DNA of 11,960 bases from Spirochaetales bacterium (GTDB taxonomy: Bacteria > Spirochaetota > Spirochaetia > SZUA-6 > DRHE01), in the NCBI GenBank assembly GCA_016935715.1, contig JAFGQJ010000013.1, forward strand, positions 1-11,960, written 5' to 3'. Position 1 is the first letter of the stretch, and each line of letters opens with the position of its first letter. Below are positions 1-6,114 of this stretch, one piece after another. Position numbers and translations under genes: made by a program. The notes beneath the pieces were generated by a model that was not told where the DNA came from, searched no databases, and was given only the letters and a program-made list of their open reading frames with translations.

Positions 1-116
1 ACACCATGTATAATGAGAAATCTTGCAGAAAGCCGGTTTGTAATCGCTTTACCAGGAACATAGCTGTTTTTTGGTGAAGCAGGAATCCTTAATCTGCAAC
101 AATGTAAATAGTTTTC

Positions 117-144
117 TTGACCCTTGCCAGAATATAACTATAAT
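117..144 (+). promoter_or_regulatory. sigma70-type promoter of the Fic gene
   Basis: A -35 element TTGACC (117-122) and a perfect -10 element TATAAT (139-144) are separated by 16 bp, so transcription should begin near 151. A Shine-Dalgarno GGAGGA (168-173) and a GTG (181) follow in the right order. The promoter lies inside the longest open frame (TTG at 124), so that upstream start would not be on the transcript. Seen in sequence; activity is inferred. Confidence 0.75.
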
Positions 145-180
145 TCTTGTATCGTAATCGTTTTTCCGGAGGAAGCCATT

Positions 181-1710
181 GTGGAAAGCGATCAGGACAA
201 ATCTAAATATAAACCTGCTGGGTATGCGAAGCTTATCGAGTGGTATAACCTCGATGTCATTCCGAACTGGCACAAGTCCCTGGTGACAACCAGTGGAATC
301 CACCAGATAGACTCCAGTGAGGGTGTCACCAAGGAGGTCTACCCGTCCAAGTACTGGCCGGGGGACACGCTTGGTGATCATCTCGAATTCGCGCTCAAAT
401 ATGACGGTACGAACCTCGCAATCCTTAGCATCTTGTTTCAGAAGGTAGAGCAGGAGCATCTCCTTGAATACATACGTTCCACACCGACGGGCAAGTATGC
501 CAGGCGCTTGTGGTACCTGTACGAATTCCTGACCGGAAAAACCCTCCCGCTGGACGACCTGAAGCGAGGCAACTACATCGACCTGCTCAAACCTGATGAA
601 TACTACACGGTCACTCAGGGCCGACCGGTTCGGCGGCAACGGATCAACGATAACCTTCTCGGTAACGATCGTTTCTGCCCAACGGTTCGTCGCACCGATA
701 CCCTATGCGACTTCGAAAATGCCGATCTGTCCGGACGCTGTCGGCAAGTGGTGGCCGGCTATTCTCCTGCAATTTTGAAGCGGGCGCTCAGGTACCTTTA
801 CACCAAGGAGACGAAATCGTCCTTTGAGATCGAACATATCAAACCAACCTCGACCAGGACCGAGCGTTTCGTGGCCCTGCTTCAAACGGCGGAGCAAGAG
901 GACTTCTGCAGCAAACCGCAATTGATAGAGGTTCAGAACCGAATTGTAGATGTACGATTCCGCGAATCTGATTACCGTACAAACCAGAACCATGTCGGCG
1001 AGACGGTCGCCTGGCAGCAGGAAAGAATCCACTTCGCATGTCCGAAGCCCGAAGACCTGGCCGACCTTATGGACGGCCTGATAGCCGCCCACCAACGGAT
1101 GAACATCGGAGATGTGTCCGCTGTGATTCAGGCCGCCGCCATTGCCTATGGATTCGTTTATCTGCACCCGTTCGAAGACGGCAACGGTCGAATCCACCGT
1201 TTTCTCATCCACAACATTCTCGCCCGACAGGGTTTCACACCCGAGGGCGTCATGTTTCCCATCTCAGCGTCCATGCTGAAAAAACCCGCCGACTATAATG
1301 CCTCTCTAGAAGCGTTCTCCCGGCAGGTCATGCACTTGGTGGAATACTCGCTCGATGAAGAAGGCCGAATGACCGTTCATAATGATACGGCCGTTTGGTA
1401 TCGATATATTGATATGACTTCCCAGGCGGAAGCGCTTTTTCGATTTATTGATCAGACCATCGATGTAGAGCTCGCCAGCGAATTGGCGTTCCTGGCTAAC
1501 TACGACAAAACCAAGAAAGCCATACAGGAGATCGTGGATATGCCCGACCGGCAGATCGATCTCTTCATCCGTTTTTGTCTCCAAAACAACGGCCGTCTTT
1601 CAGCACAAAAACGCACGAGTTACTTCGATTTCCTGTCGGATGAGGAAATCACTCGCATGGAACAGGCCGTTTTGTATGCCTACGGAAGTGCGACCTTGAA
1701 CGATGGTTGA
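181..1710 (+). CDS. Fic family protein (probable protein AMP-transferase)
   Basis: A 509-residue Fic protein. Fic enzymes usually move AMP from ATP to a hydroxyl side chain of a target protein; the target here is unknown. The core motif HPFEDGNGRIHR is at residues 329-340 and is complete: His329 (general base), Asp333 (metal), Asn335, Arg337 and Arg340 (phosphate contacts). An N-terminal inhibitory-helix motif of the class II type, SFEIEH, is at residues 214-219; the inhibitory Glu218 is present, but His stands where Gly or Asn is usual. Residues 1-200 form an N-terminal region seen in long Fic proteins but not assignable to a named fold by eye. The C-terminal 100 residues look helical and may form a winged-helix-like tail. 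The GTG at 181 is chosen because GGAGGA lies 7 bp before it and a strong promoter (117-144) sits downstream of the longer TTG start at 124. No antitoxin-like small gene flanks it, which agrees with in-cis inhibition. Family certain; target and role unknown. Confidence 0.93.
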   Translation: MESDQDKSKYKPAGYAKLIEWYNLDVIPNWHKSLVTTSGIHQIDSSEGVTKEVYPSKYWPGDTLGDHLEFALKYDGTNLAILSILFQKVEQEHLLEYIRSTPTGKYARRLWYLYEFLTGKTLPLDDLKRGNYIDLLKPDEYYTVTQGRPVRRQRINDNLLGNDRFCPTVRRTDTLCDFENADLSGRCRQVVAGYSPAILKRALRYLYTKETKSSFEIEHIKPTSTRTERFVALLQTAEQEDFCSKPQLIEVQNRIVDVRFRESDYRTNQNHVGETVAWQQERIHFACPKPEDLADLMDGLIAAHQRMNIGDVSAVIQAAAIAYGFVYLHPFEDGNGRIHRFLIHNILARQGFTPEGVMFPISASMLKKPADYNASLEAFSRQVMHLVEYSLDEEGRMTVHNDTAVWYRYIDMTSQAEALFRFIDQTIDVELASELAFLANYDKTKKAIQEIVDMPDRQIDLFIRFCLQNNGRLSAQKRTSYFDFLSDEEITRMEQAVLYAYGSATLNDG

Positions 1711-1773
1711 TGAGTATACGCATAGACACGAAGATATACGCGAGTTCATCGTCGCCCGAGTCCGAACTGCGGG

Positions 1774-1791
1774 TCGAAGCTTTCGAAGCTT
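1774..1791 (+). repeat. tandem 9-bp direct repeat
   Basis: Two perfect copies of TCGAAGCTT lie head to tail at 1774-1782 and 1783-1791, just before and touching the putative -35 of the epimerase gene. They could be an operator or a chance duplication. Each copy contains the palindrome AAGCTT. Confidence 0.6.
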
Positions 1792-1819
1792 TCACCGGGG
1801 CGATCTTTGCCTGTATAGT
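1791..1819 (+). promoter_or_regulatory. possible promoter for a leaderless epimerase transcript
   Basis: TTCACC (1791-1796), a 17-bp spacer and TATAGT (1814-1819) resemble a sigma70 promoter. The predicted transcription start, about 7 bp after the -10, coincides with the ATG at 1825, so the mRNA may have no leader. This agrees with the lack of a Shine-Dalgarno sequence before that ATG and with the in-frame TAG at 1819-1821, which rules out any longer start. The promoter assignment is an inference. Confidence 0.4.
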
Positions 1820-1824
1820 AGGCC

Positions 1825-2763
1825 ATGCGCATTCTCTTGACCGGCAGCGACGGCTTCATCGGCGCTGCGCTGAGACGGGATCTGAGAGCGGCGGGTCACC
1901 GGGTGGTCGGCACCTGCTACCGGCGGGCGCCCGCAGAAGGGGAGGTCTTTCTGGATCTCACCGATGCGCAAACATTCGGAAATATCCCCGAGGGTCCTTT
2001 CGACGCTGTCGCCCACGCGGCGGGGATCGTGGATCAGCGGGAAAGGCGGTCGCGCATGGTTGCCGTAAACGCCGAGGGGACCCGGCGGCTGGTACGCTGG
2101 GCCGAAGAGCGCCGCGTCCCCCACTTCGTCTTCCTGAGCTCGATCACGGTTTACGGCTGGAAGACCATGGGAGAGAATCGGAGGGAAGGCGAGACACGCC
2201 GTGCCCGGGGCGTCCCGGTCGTTCCCTACATGGCATCCAAGGTCCGGGCCGAGCGGACGATCGAGTCCAGCAGCCTGGGCTTCACCCTGCTGCGGCTTCC
2301 CGCGGTGCTGGGCAGGGGGGATTCCTACCTGTCACCCACGATCATCGGCGCGCTCCGGGATGGGACGTTTTTCACCTGCGGCGGCGGCCGGCGCAAGGTT
2401 TCCCTGATGTGTACGGCCAATCTCGGCCCCCTCGTCCACCGGATCCTGCTCGCCGGGCCGAGCAATCGCGCCTTCAACTGCTGCGACTCGCACGTCCCCT
2501 GGCTGTCCCTCGTGGCCGAGTACGCCCGCCGCCTGGATGTGGAGATCCCGGCGCGCAGGCGTTCGGTGCTGAGCCTGGCGACACATCTGGGAGACAAGAG
2601 ATACCTGCTTCTGCTGACCTTTTCCCGCTTCGGCGCCCACTTTCCCGACGAGCTGCTGCACCGCCGCATACCGCATGACCATCCCTGCAGCTGGCAGGAG
2701 GGAGTGGGGGAGGCGATAGCCGGGTACCTCGGCAATGTGGGAAATGCGCAGCTCGGCCGCTGA
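1825..2763 (+). CDS. NAD(P)-dependent epimerase/dehydratase (extended SDR) family protein
   Basis: A 312-residue protein of the extended short-chain dehydrogenase/reductase type. The N-terminal Rossmann fold opens with a beta strand and the dinucleotide-binding GxxGxxG motif (GSDGFIG, residues 7-13). A HAAG motif lies about where the family has its Asn/His-Ala-Ala-Gly strand, an SSITVYG segment supplies the catalytic Ser/Thr region, and Tyr135-x-x-x-Lys139 (YMASK) is the catalytic pair. Such enzymes modify nucleotide sugars or related metabolites using bound NAD(P); the C-terminal substrate half is too divergent to name a substrate. The length is typical of the family. The ATG at 1825 is the first start after an in-frame TAG at 1819-1821, and no Shine-Dalgarno precedes it. 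It lies 114 bp after the Fic gene, and no sugar-metabolism neighbours help with function. Family call is strong; substrate unknown. Confidence 0.88.
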   Translation: MRILLTGSDGFIGAALRRDLRAAGHRVVGTCYRRAPAEGEVFLDLTDAQTFGNIPEGPFDAVAHAAGIVDQRERRSRMVAVNAEGTRRLVRWAEERRVPHFVFLSSITVYGWKTMGENRREGETRRARGVPVVPYMASKVRAERTIESSSLGFTLLRLPAVLGRGDSYLSPTIIGALRDGTFFTCGGGRRKVSLMCTANLGPLVHRILLAGPSNRAFNCCDSHVPWLSLVAEYARRLDVEIPARRRSVLSLATHLGDKRYLLLLTFSRFGAHFPDELLHRRIPHDHPCSWQEGVGEAIAGYLGNVGNAQLGR

Positions 2764-2790
2764 AGGGGAACGCAAGAAGAACAGCTGCGA

Positions 2791-2820
2791 TTGGACAGAT
2801 GCCTCTGCTATTTGTATCTT
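2791..2820 (+). promoter_or_regulatory. weak promoter candidate for the helical repeat gene
   Basis: TTGGAC (2791-2796) and TATCTT (2815-2820) are separated by 18 bp in the 146-bp gap before the ATG at 2910. The -10 is imperfect and the spacing is one base long, so this is only a candidate. Confidence 0.3.
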
Positions 2821-2842
2821 TATGGTAGAAGCGGGATCGCGC

Positions 2843-2859
2843 CGTTTCCGCATGAAACG
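2843..2859 (+). other. small hairpin in the leader of the helical repeat gene
   Basis: CGTTTC (2843-2848) and GAAACG (2854-2859) form a perfect 6-bp stem around a 5-base loop. No U-tract follows, so it is not an intrinsic terminator. It would lie in the 5' leader about 50 bases before the start codon; any role is unknown. Confidence 0.35.
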
Positions 2860-2909
2860 CAGCCAAGCGTGCTTTCAGCAATAAAAAGTGTGAAAGGGGA
2901 GGAGAGGGA

Positions 2910-3620
2910 ATGAGCGAAAAGAAAAACGAGCCAGGCGCTAAGAAAGCCGAGAAGAAGGCGGAGACAGCTCAGCTAAGCGCAGCGGACAGCAAAGCCGGCA
3001 AGAGCACAAAGGCGGCTAAATCCACCAAACCGGATCTCAAGGCAACCACGGAGAAGGTGAGCCAGACGGCGGAGAAGGTGAGCCGGACGGCGAAGAAGGC
3101 CGGAGAGCGGGCCGCCAGCGGCGCGGCCCGGCTCGGTAAAGCCGCCCAGGAGCTGAGCGAGGGTATCCAGGAGAAGTTCGAAAACGATATTGCTCCTGCC
3201 GCCGAGCGGGCTAGACGCCATGTTTCGGAAACAGCCAGGAAGGTCAAAGAAGAGCTGGGTCCCAGGGCGCAGCGGGCCAGAAAGGGTCTTTCAGAGACCA
3301 CCAAGAAAGTTCGGGAAGAGGTTGCTCCTGCCGCCGAGAAGGCGGGCAAGGGGATCAGCGCGGTGTTCAAAGCCACGGCCAGAGCTACGAGGAAATCCGC
3401 CCGCATCCTCGGGATCAAGGCCAGCATCACCACGGACCTTCGGAAACGGCAGAAGCTCCTGGCCGATCTCGGCGAGGCATATCTGCGGATGCAGAAGAAG
3501 AAAACCCCGGTGAAGAGCGACAAGGATGCTCTGCAGGCGCTGGTCGCCGAGATCGGAAAGATCGACGCCGACATCCAGGCTCTGGAGGCGAAGGAAAAGG
3601 CCACCCGGGAGTCCTCCTGA
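2910..3620 (+). CDS. Lys/Ala/Glu-rich amphipathic-helix repeat protein
   Basis: A 236-residue, very hydrophilic protein rich in Lys, Ala, Glu and Arg with no signal peptide or membrane segment. Residues 1-45 are a disordered-looking Lys/Ala/Glu/Thr tract. Residues 47-67 hold near-identical 7-residue repeats (TEKVSQT, AEKVSRT, AKKAGER). Residues 93-158 hold three 22-residue repeats with consensus like APAAERARKxxSETxRKVKE. Residues 159-236 form a more ordinary, possibly globular or coiled-coil tail with the segment LLADLGEAYLRMQ. The 7- and 22-residue periods suit long amphipathic helices of the kind found in apolipoproteins, perilipin-like and LEA-like proteins, or a basic nucleoid-binding protein. 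The start has a very strong Shine-Dalgarno (GGGGAGGAGAGGG, 2896-2908) just before the ATG, so expression may be high. The gene stands alone, facing the lipoprotein gene. Not a named family I can recognise; a membrane-surface, DNA-binding or stress role is speculation. Confidence 0.8.
   Translation: MSEKKNEPGAKKAEKKAETAQLSAADSKAGKSTKAAKSTKPDLKATTEKVSQTAEKVSRTAKKAGERAASGAARLGKAAQELSEGIQEKFENDIAPAAERARRHVSETARKVKEELGPRAQRARKGLSETTKKVREEVAPAAEKAGKGISAVFKATARATRKSARILGIKASITTDLRKRQKLLADLGEAYLRMQKKKTPVKSDKDALQALVAEIGKIDADIQALEAKEKATRESS
3186..3383 (+). repeat. three in-frame 66-bp (22-residue) repeats
   Basis: Units at 3186-3251, 3252-3317 and 3318-3383 encode three 22-residue helices without indels. 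Units 1 and 3 share an identical 17-base stretch (starting at 3190 and 3322, exactly 132 bp apart), which suggests fairly recent duplication. Unit 2 is more diverged and starts ELGPRAQRARKG. Confidence 0.7.
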
Positions 3621-3641
3621 GGATACGGCGTCAGCTCACCC

Positions 3642-3659
3642 CGCCCGCGGCTTCGGGCG
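3642..3659. terminator. possible bidirectional terminator hairpin
   Basis: CGCCCG (3642-3647) and CGGGCG (3654-3659) make a 6-bp GC stem with a 6-base loop, extendable by two pairs past one mismatch. It lies in the 51-bp gap between two convergent genes. No T-run follows on either strand, so intrinsic termination would be weak. Confidence 0.4.
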
Positions 3660-3671
3660 TGGACCGGCCTG

Positions 3672-4403
3672 TCAGGGCTTGATGTAGTAGGGCCCCGAGG
3701 TTACGCCGAGGTTCCGGTTTTCCACGAAGCCGTACACCTTGAAACTGAACCCTTCGCGCAGAGGCGGTTGTGAGCTGTAGATGCTCTCGAGGCCGAGCGG
3801 GTCCCTGCCGACGGGAAAGGCGGCCAGGTAGCGGCCGCCGGAATCATAGACCCAAAGCTGATACTCCGGGGCCTGACCTTTCACGCTGATCCGTAACCCC
3901 TCGATGGTAACCTGGGGAAGATAGCGCTTCGCCTCCCTGGTAGAGACGGGAGTCAATCGTATCGTTTGCTCCGCCGAATCCCCCCCCACATCCCGCAGCA
4001 GAATCCGGTACTCCCCCGCCGGGAACGAGGCACCGTCGGGCATTTTCAGGGAATTGCTGCCGATCCATATCTCCTGCTCCGAGCCGGACTGCGCCCAGGA
4101 TTCGCCGTCCAGGCGCCAGAACAGCTCCTGCTCTTCATTGATCAGGAACACCTCCTCGATGTCCTCGAAGCCGTCCGGGTCATTCGGTTTGATGAAAAGG
4201 CTCAGGGTTTGATAGCTGAGATCCTGTTCCCGCTGTTCGACAAGATTCAGCCGCCAGAACACCCGTACGATCTCAGGAGGCTCCCCGGTGCAGGACGGCA
4301 GGAGCATCGCCAGGATGAGGAAGAGCAACAGCCGCACAGTTCCGGCCGGCGGATGCGGTGAGCCGGGAGGCCTCATTGCAGACACTTTCCTTCCGGTAGT
4401 CAT
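3672..4403 (-). CDS. predicted lipoprotein, function unknown
   Basis: A 243-residue protein with a lipoprotein signal peptide: a basic N-terminus, a hydrophobic core RLLLFLILAMLL and a lipobox LPSC with the lipidated Cys at residue 38. The mature part (about 205 residues) is acidic and beta-rich in appearance, with a DPDGFEDIEEVFLI segment and many aromatic and Gly residues, suggesting extracytoplasmic beta-sandwich domains; no catalytic motif is visible. The ATG at 4403 overlaps the stop of the thymidine-kinase-like gene as ATGA, which argues for translational coupling and one mRNA. An alternative ATG at 4376 (234 residues), with GGAAGGA upstream, would give a shorter n-region and is nearly as likely. 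A still longer open frame reaches 4547 but only overlaps the upstream gene. Expected to be anchored in the inner or outer membrane. Lipoprotein call is good; role unknown. Confidence 0.8.
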   Translation of the reverse strand: MTTGRKVSAMRPPGSPHPPAGTVRLLLFLILAMLLPSCTGEPPEIVRVFWRLNLVEQREQDLSYQTLSLFIKPNDPDGFEDIEEVFLINEEQELFWRLDGESWAQSGSEQEIWIGSNSLKMPDGASFPAGEYRILLRDVGGDSAEQTIRLTPVSTREAKRYLPQVTIEGLRISVKGQAPEYQLWVYDSGGRYLAAFPVGRDPLGLESIYSSQPPLREGFSFKVYGFVENRNLGVTSGPYYIKP

Positions 4404-5506
4404 CACAGGACCCGGCCGTTGTCCCTCAGGCGTTTTTCCAGGTACTCCCGGTCCAGTGCGAGGGTATCGACCAGCTCGAGCACCTGCTGCCGGGACACCA
4501 GGTTCTGCTCGGCGTAGAGAAAACTCAACGCCTTTTCCGCGATGCACGGCACCTTCAGGGCATTCATCATGATCGGTTGGGGTTTCCCGCCGTCCAAATA
4601 GCGCTCGCTCATGAACAGATACAGCCTGGAGCGCTCGATGTCACTGCGAATCAGCTCCAGCTCGGTTCTGAGCGGCTGAGGGTCTCCCGCGGCCGCCTGC
4701 TCCCCCAGGGGTTTGAGAATCAGGTAGGTATACTCCTTGGCCGGCAGATAGTGGTGAACGTCACAGCGGGTGCAGTAGTTGGGCTCCCGAGGATCGACCT
4801 TTTCCTTGTCCCCCCCCACGATGATCAGTGGATCGAAATACAGGGCCGGGCACTCCCGGCCGTCCACCAGATAGTAGCGGTATGTGTTCAGGGAGTCTTG
4901 CAGACACTCCTCCTGCTCGCAGTAGGCGGAGAGGGGAAAGATGTCGGTGGCGGTTTCCAGCAGCAACCGCGCGGTTGCGTTGAATATCTCCCTGCGGAAG
5001 TTGAGGATCAGGGAGGGAAAGATGAACACCGTCCCCCGCCGTCGGGAATCATTTTCCACCACGTAGGCCAGACGCTCCTCGTAGAAAGCCGCCTCGTCTA
5101 TGATCCAGGTGCCGACCTCCGGATGGCGGGCCATCACAGCCTCCAGCTCGAAGGAATCGCGGATGTCGGCGGTGTACTGCCCGCAGCGTTCATAGCCGTT
5201 GCGATAGGGCAGGGCGTCGGAGGGATAGTCGGGAAAACGCTCCTTGTCCAGGATCGAGCGGATGAAAAAGACCTTGCGCCGATCCGCTCCGGAGGCTGAG
5301 GTCATCTCCCGCACCGAACCGGTCTTTCGCTGGGCGACCTGAGAGTCCCTCCATACCCTGGCGCTGTACTCGGTCTTTCCCGAGCCCATCGGTCCGATCA
5401 CCAGGATCCGGCGGCCCGGACGCGTGAAGTCGAAGTGGTTGAAGGCGCTGTGAAAACGAAGATCGGGAAAACCGAGACTCTTCAGCAGTTGGGTTTCCTG
5501 CTCCAT
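4403..5506 (-). CDS. thymidine-kinase-like P-loop ATPase with long C-terminal extension
   Basis: A 367-residue protein resembling type II thymidine kinases, which phosphorylate thymidine with ATP for nucleotide salvage. What is seen: a P-loop GPMGSGKT at residues 38-45; Asp137-Glu138 in IIDEAAF, matching the catalytic-Glu motif (IDExQFF) of the family; a strand plus LNFRREIF (168-175), similar to the DFRGELF region; a zinc-type pair Cys196-x4-Cys201 and Cys245-x2-Cys248; and IIVGGDKE (228-235), matching the lasso IGG. Typical bacterial enzymes are about 190-230 residues; here roughly 30 extra residues precede the P-loop and about 110 follow the last zinc ligand. The first Cys pair is spaced x4 instead of x2 and the Gln of DExQF is Ala, so the substrate may not be thymidine. 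The ATG at 5506 is chosen; a TTG at 5542 would add 12 residues but has no Shine-Dalgarno. It is divergent from argR and overlaps the lipoprotein gene by 1 base. Fold call is good; activity uncertain. Confidence 0.8.
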   Translation of the reverse strand: MEQETQLLKSLGFPDLRFHSAFNHFDFTRPGRRILVIGPMGSGKTEYSARVWRDSQVAQRKTGSVREMTSASGADRRKVFFIRSILDKERFPDYPSDALPYRNGYERCGQYTADIRDSFELEAVMARHPEVGTWIIDEAAFYEERLAYVVENDSRRRGTVFIFPSLILNFRREIFNATARLLLETATDIFPLSAYCEQEECLQDSLNTYRYYLVDGRECPALYFDPLIIVGGDKEKVDPREPNYCTRCDVHHYLPAKEYTYLILKPLGEQAAAGDPQPLRTELELIRSDIERSRLYLFMSERYLDGGKPQPIMMNALKVPCIAEKALSFLYAEQNLVSRQQVLELVDTLALDREYLEKRLRDNGRVL

Positions 5507-5589
5507 GGCTACAGGGTACCCCGGGGACGCCGGGCTCGGCAAGCCGCCGCGGGGCGAGGTGAATTTATCCTTGTTTTTATTCCGTGATT

Positions 5590-5628
5590 GTTGTAAAAAT
5601 ATACAGTTCTATATTATAAACATACAGG
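5590..5628. promoter_or_regulatory. tandem ARG boxes (ArgR operator) upstream of argR
   Basis: The 14-bp core TGTAAAAATATACA (5592-5605) is an inverted repeat with TGTA/TACA arms and matches 11 of 14 positions of the ArgR box core TGAATwwwwATTCA. A weaker second core, ATTATAAACATACA (5613-5626), matches 9 of 14 and lies 21 bp downstream centre to centre. That is the classical arrangement of two 18-bp ARG boxes with a 3-bp gap, bound by one ArgR hexamer. The sites cover the -35, spacer and -10 of the argR promoter, so bound repressor would block RNA polymerase. Motif matches are seen; binding is inferred. Confidence 0.6.
5591..5620 (+). promoter_or_regulatory. promoter of the argRCBDG block
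   Basis: TTGTAA (5591-5596) and TATAAA (5615-5620) are separated by 18 bp within a markedly AT-rich patch between the divergent genes. Transcription would start near 5627, leaving a leader of only about 10 bases before the chosen argR ATG at 5638. The promoter is buried in the two ARG boxes. Confidence 0.5.
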
Positions 5629-5637
5629 ATGGATGTC

Positions 5638-6114
5638 ATGGATCGCTCGGTACGTTTGGCCCGGTTGCGGCACATCATCGAGACCCGGCGGATCAACAGC
5701 CAGGAAACGCTCCTTGCCTTCCTCTCGGAGGAGGGATTCAAGGTCACCCAGGCAACCCTGTCCCGGGATCTGAAATACCTGAAGGTGGGAAAGGTCCCCG
5801 ACGGCAAGGGGGGGTATATCTATACCTTTTCCGATTCCGCCAGCAAGGTCGGCTCCGACAAGAGCCTAGTCGAGGATTTCCGCAGAGGCTTCATCTCCAT
5901 CGAGTTCTCGGGCGCCCAGGGGGTGGTGAAGACGCTGCCGGGCCACGCCTCCACAGTCGCCTTCGCCATCGACAATCTGAATATCCGGGAAGTGTTGGGG
6001 ACCATAGCAGGGGACGACACCATCCTGCTCATTCCGCGGGACGGAGTTTCCCGCAGCCGGCTCTTGCAGGCCCTGCAGGAGCGCATACCGGGATTGGAGG
6101 AAGAGGCAGGATGA
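5638..6114 (+). CDS. argR: arginine repressor ArgR
   Basis: A 158-residue transcription factor of normal ArgR length. The N-terminal winged helix-turn-helix (about residues 1-70) contains SQETLLAFL and the recognition-helix motif TQATLSRDL with Ser42-Arg43. The C-terminal half (about 80-150) is the oligomerisation and arginine-binding domain, with the signature GTIAGDDTILLI; Asp126 and Asp127 are the pair that binds the arginine guanidinium group in known ArgR structures. With arginine bound, the hexamer binds paired ARG boxes; two such boxes lie just upstream, suggesting autorepression together with the downstream enzymes. The ATG at 5638 is preferred because AGGA (5626-5629) lies 8 bp before it; the ATG at 5629 would add MDV but has no properly spaced ribosome site. 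The stop overlaps the argC start (ATGA). Heading the biosynthetic block makes its target obvious. Confidence 0.95.
   Translation: MDRSVRLARLRHIIETRRINSQETLLAFLSEEGFKVTQATLSRDLKYLKVGKVPDGKGGYIYTFSDSASKVGSDKSLVEDFRRGFISIEFSGAQGVVKTLPGHASTVAFAIDNLNIREVLGTIAGDDTILLIPRDGVSRSRLLQALQERIPGLEEEAG

Noticed and set aside
1..116. Possible end of a preceding gene or a small RNA
   Set aside because: I see no convincing reading frame, terminator or structure in this short AT-richer stretch.
1710..2678. An open frame starting at an ATG that overlaps the Fic stop (TGATG)
   Set aside because: It overlaps the epimerase gene in another frame, becomes Arg/Gly/Pro-rich shadow sequence and has no domain motif, while the 1825 frame has all SDR motifs.
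4404..4547. Longer N-terminus for the lipoprotein
   Set aside because: It lies wholly inside the TK-like gene and would bury the signal peptide about 80 residues deep.
5515..5557. GC-rich palindromic stretch before the TK-like gene as a regulatory hairpin
   Set aside because: CCCCGGGG and nearby GC runs are expected by chance in this composition and no riboswitch-like architecture is visible.
5505..6110. Upstream extension of the argC frame through argR
   Set aside because: The extension is Gly/Arg/His-rich shadow of argR; the ArgC family begins at the ATG at 6111, which has a ribosome site and an ATGA overlap.
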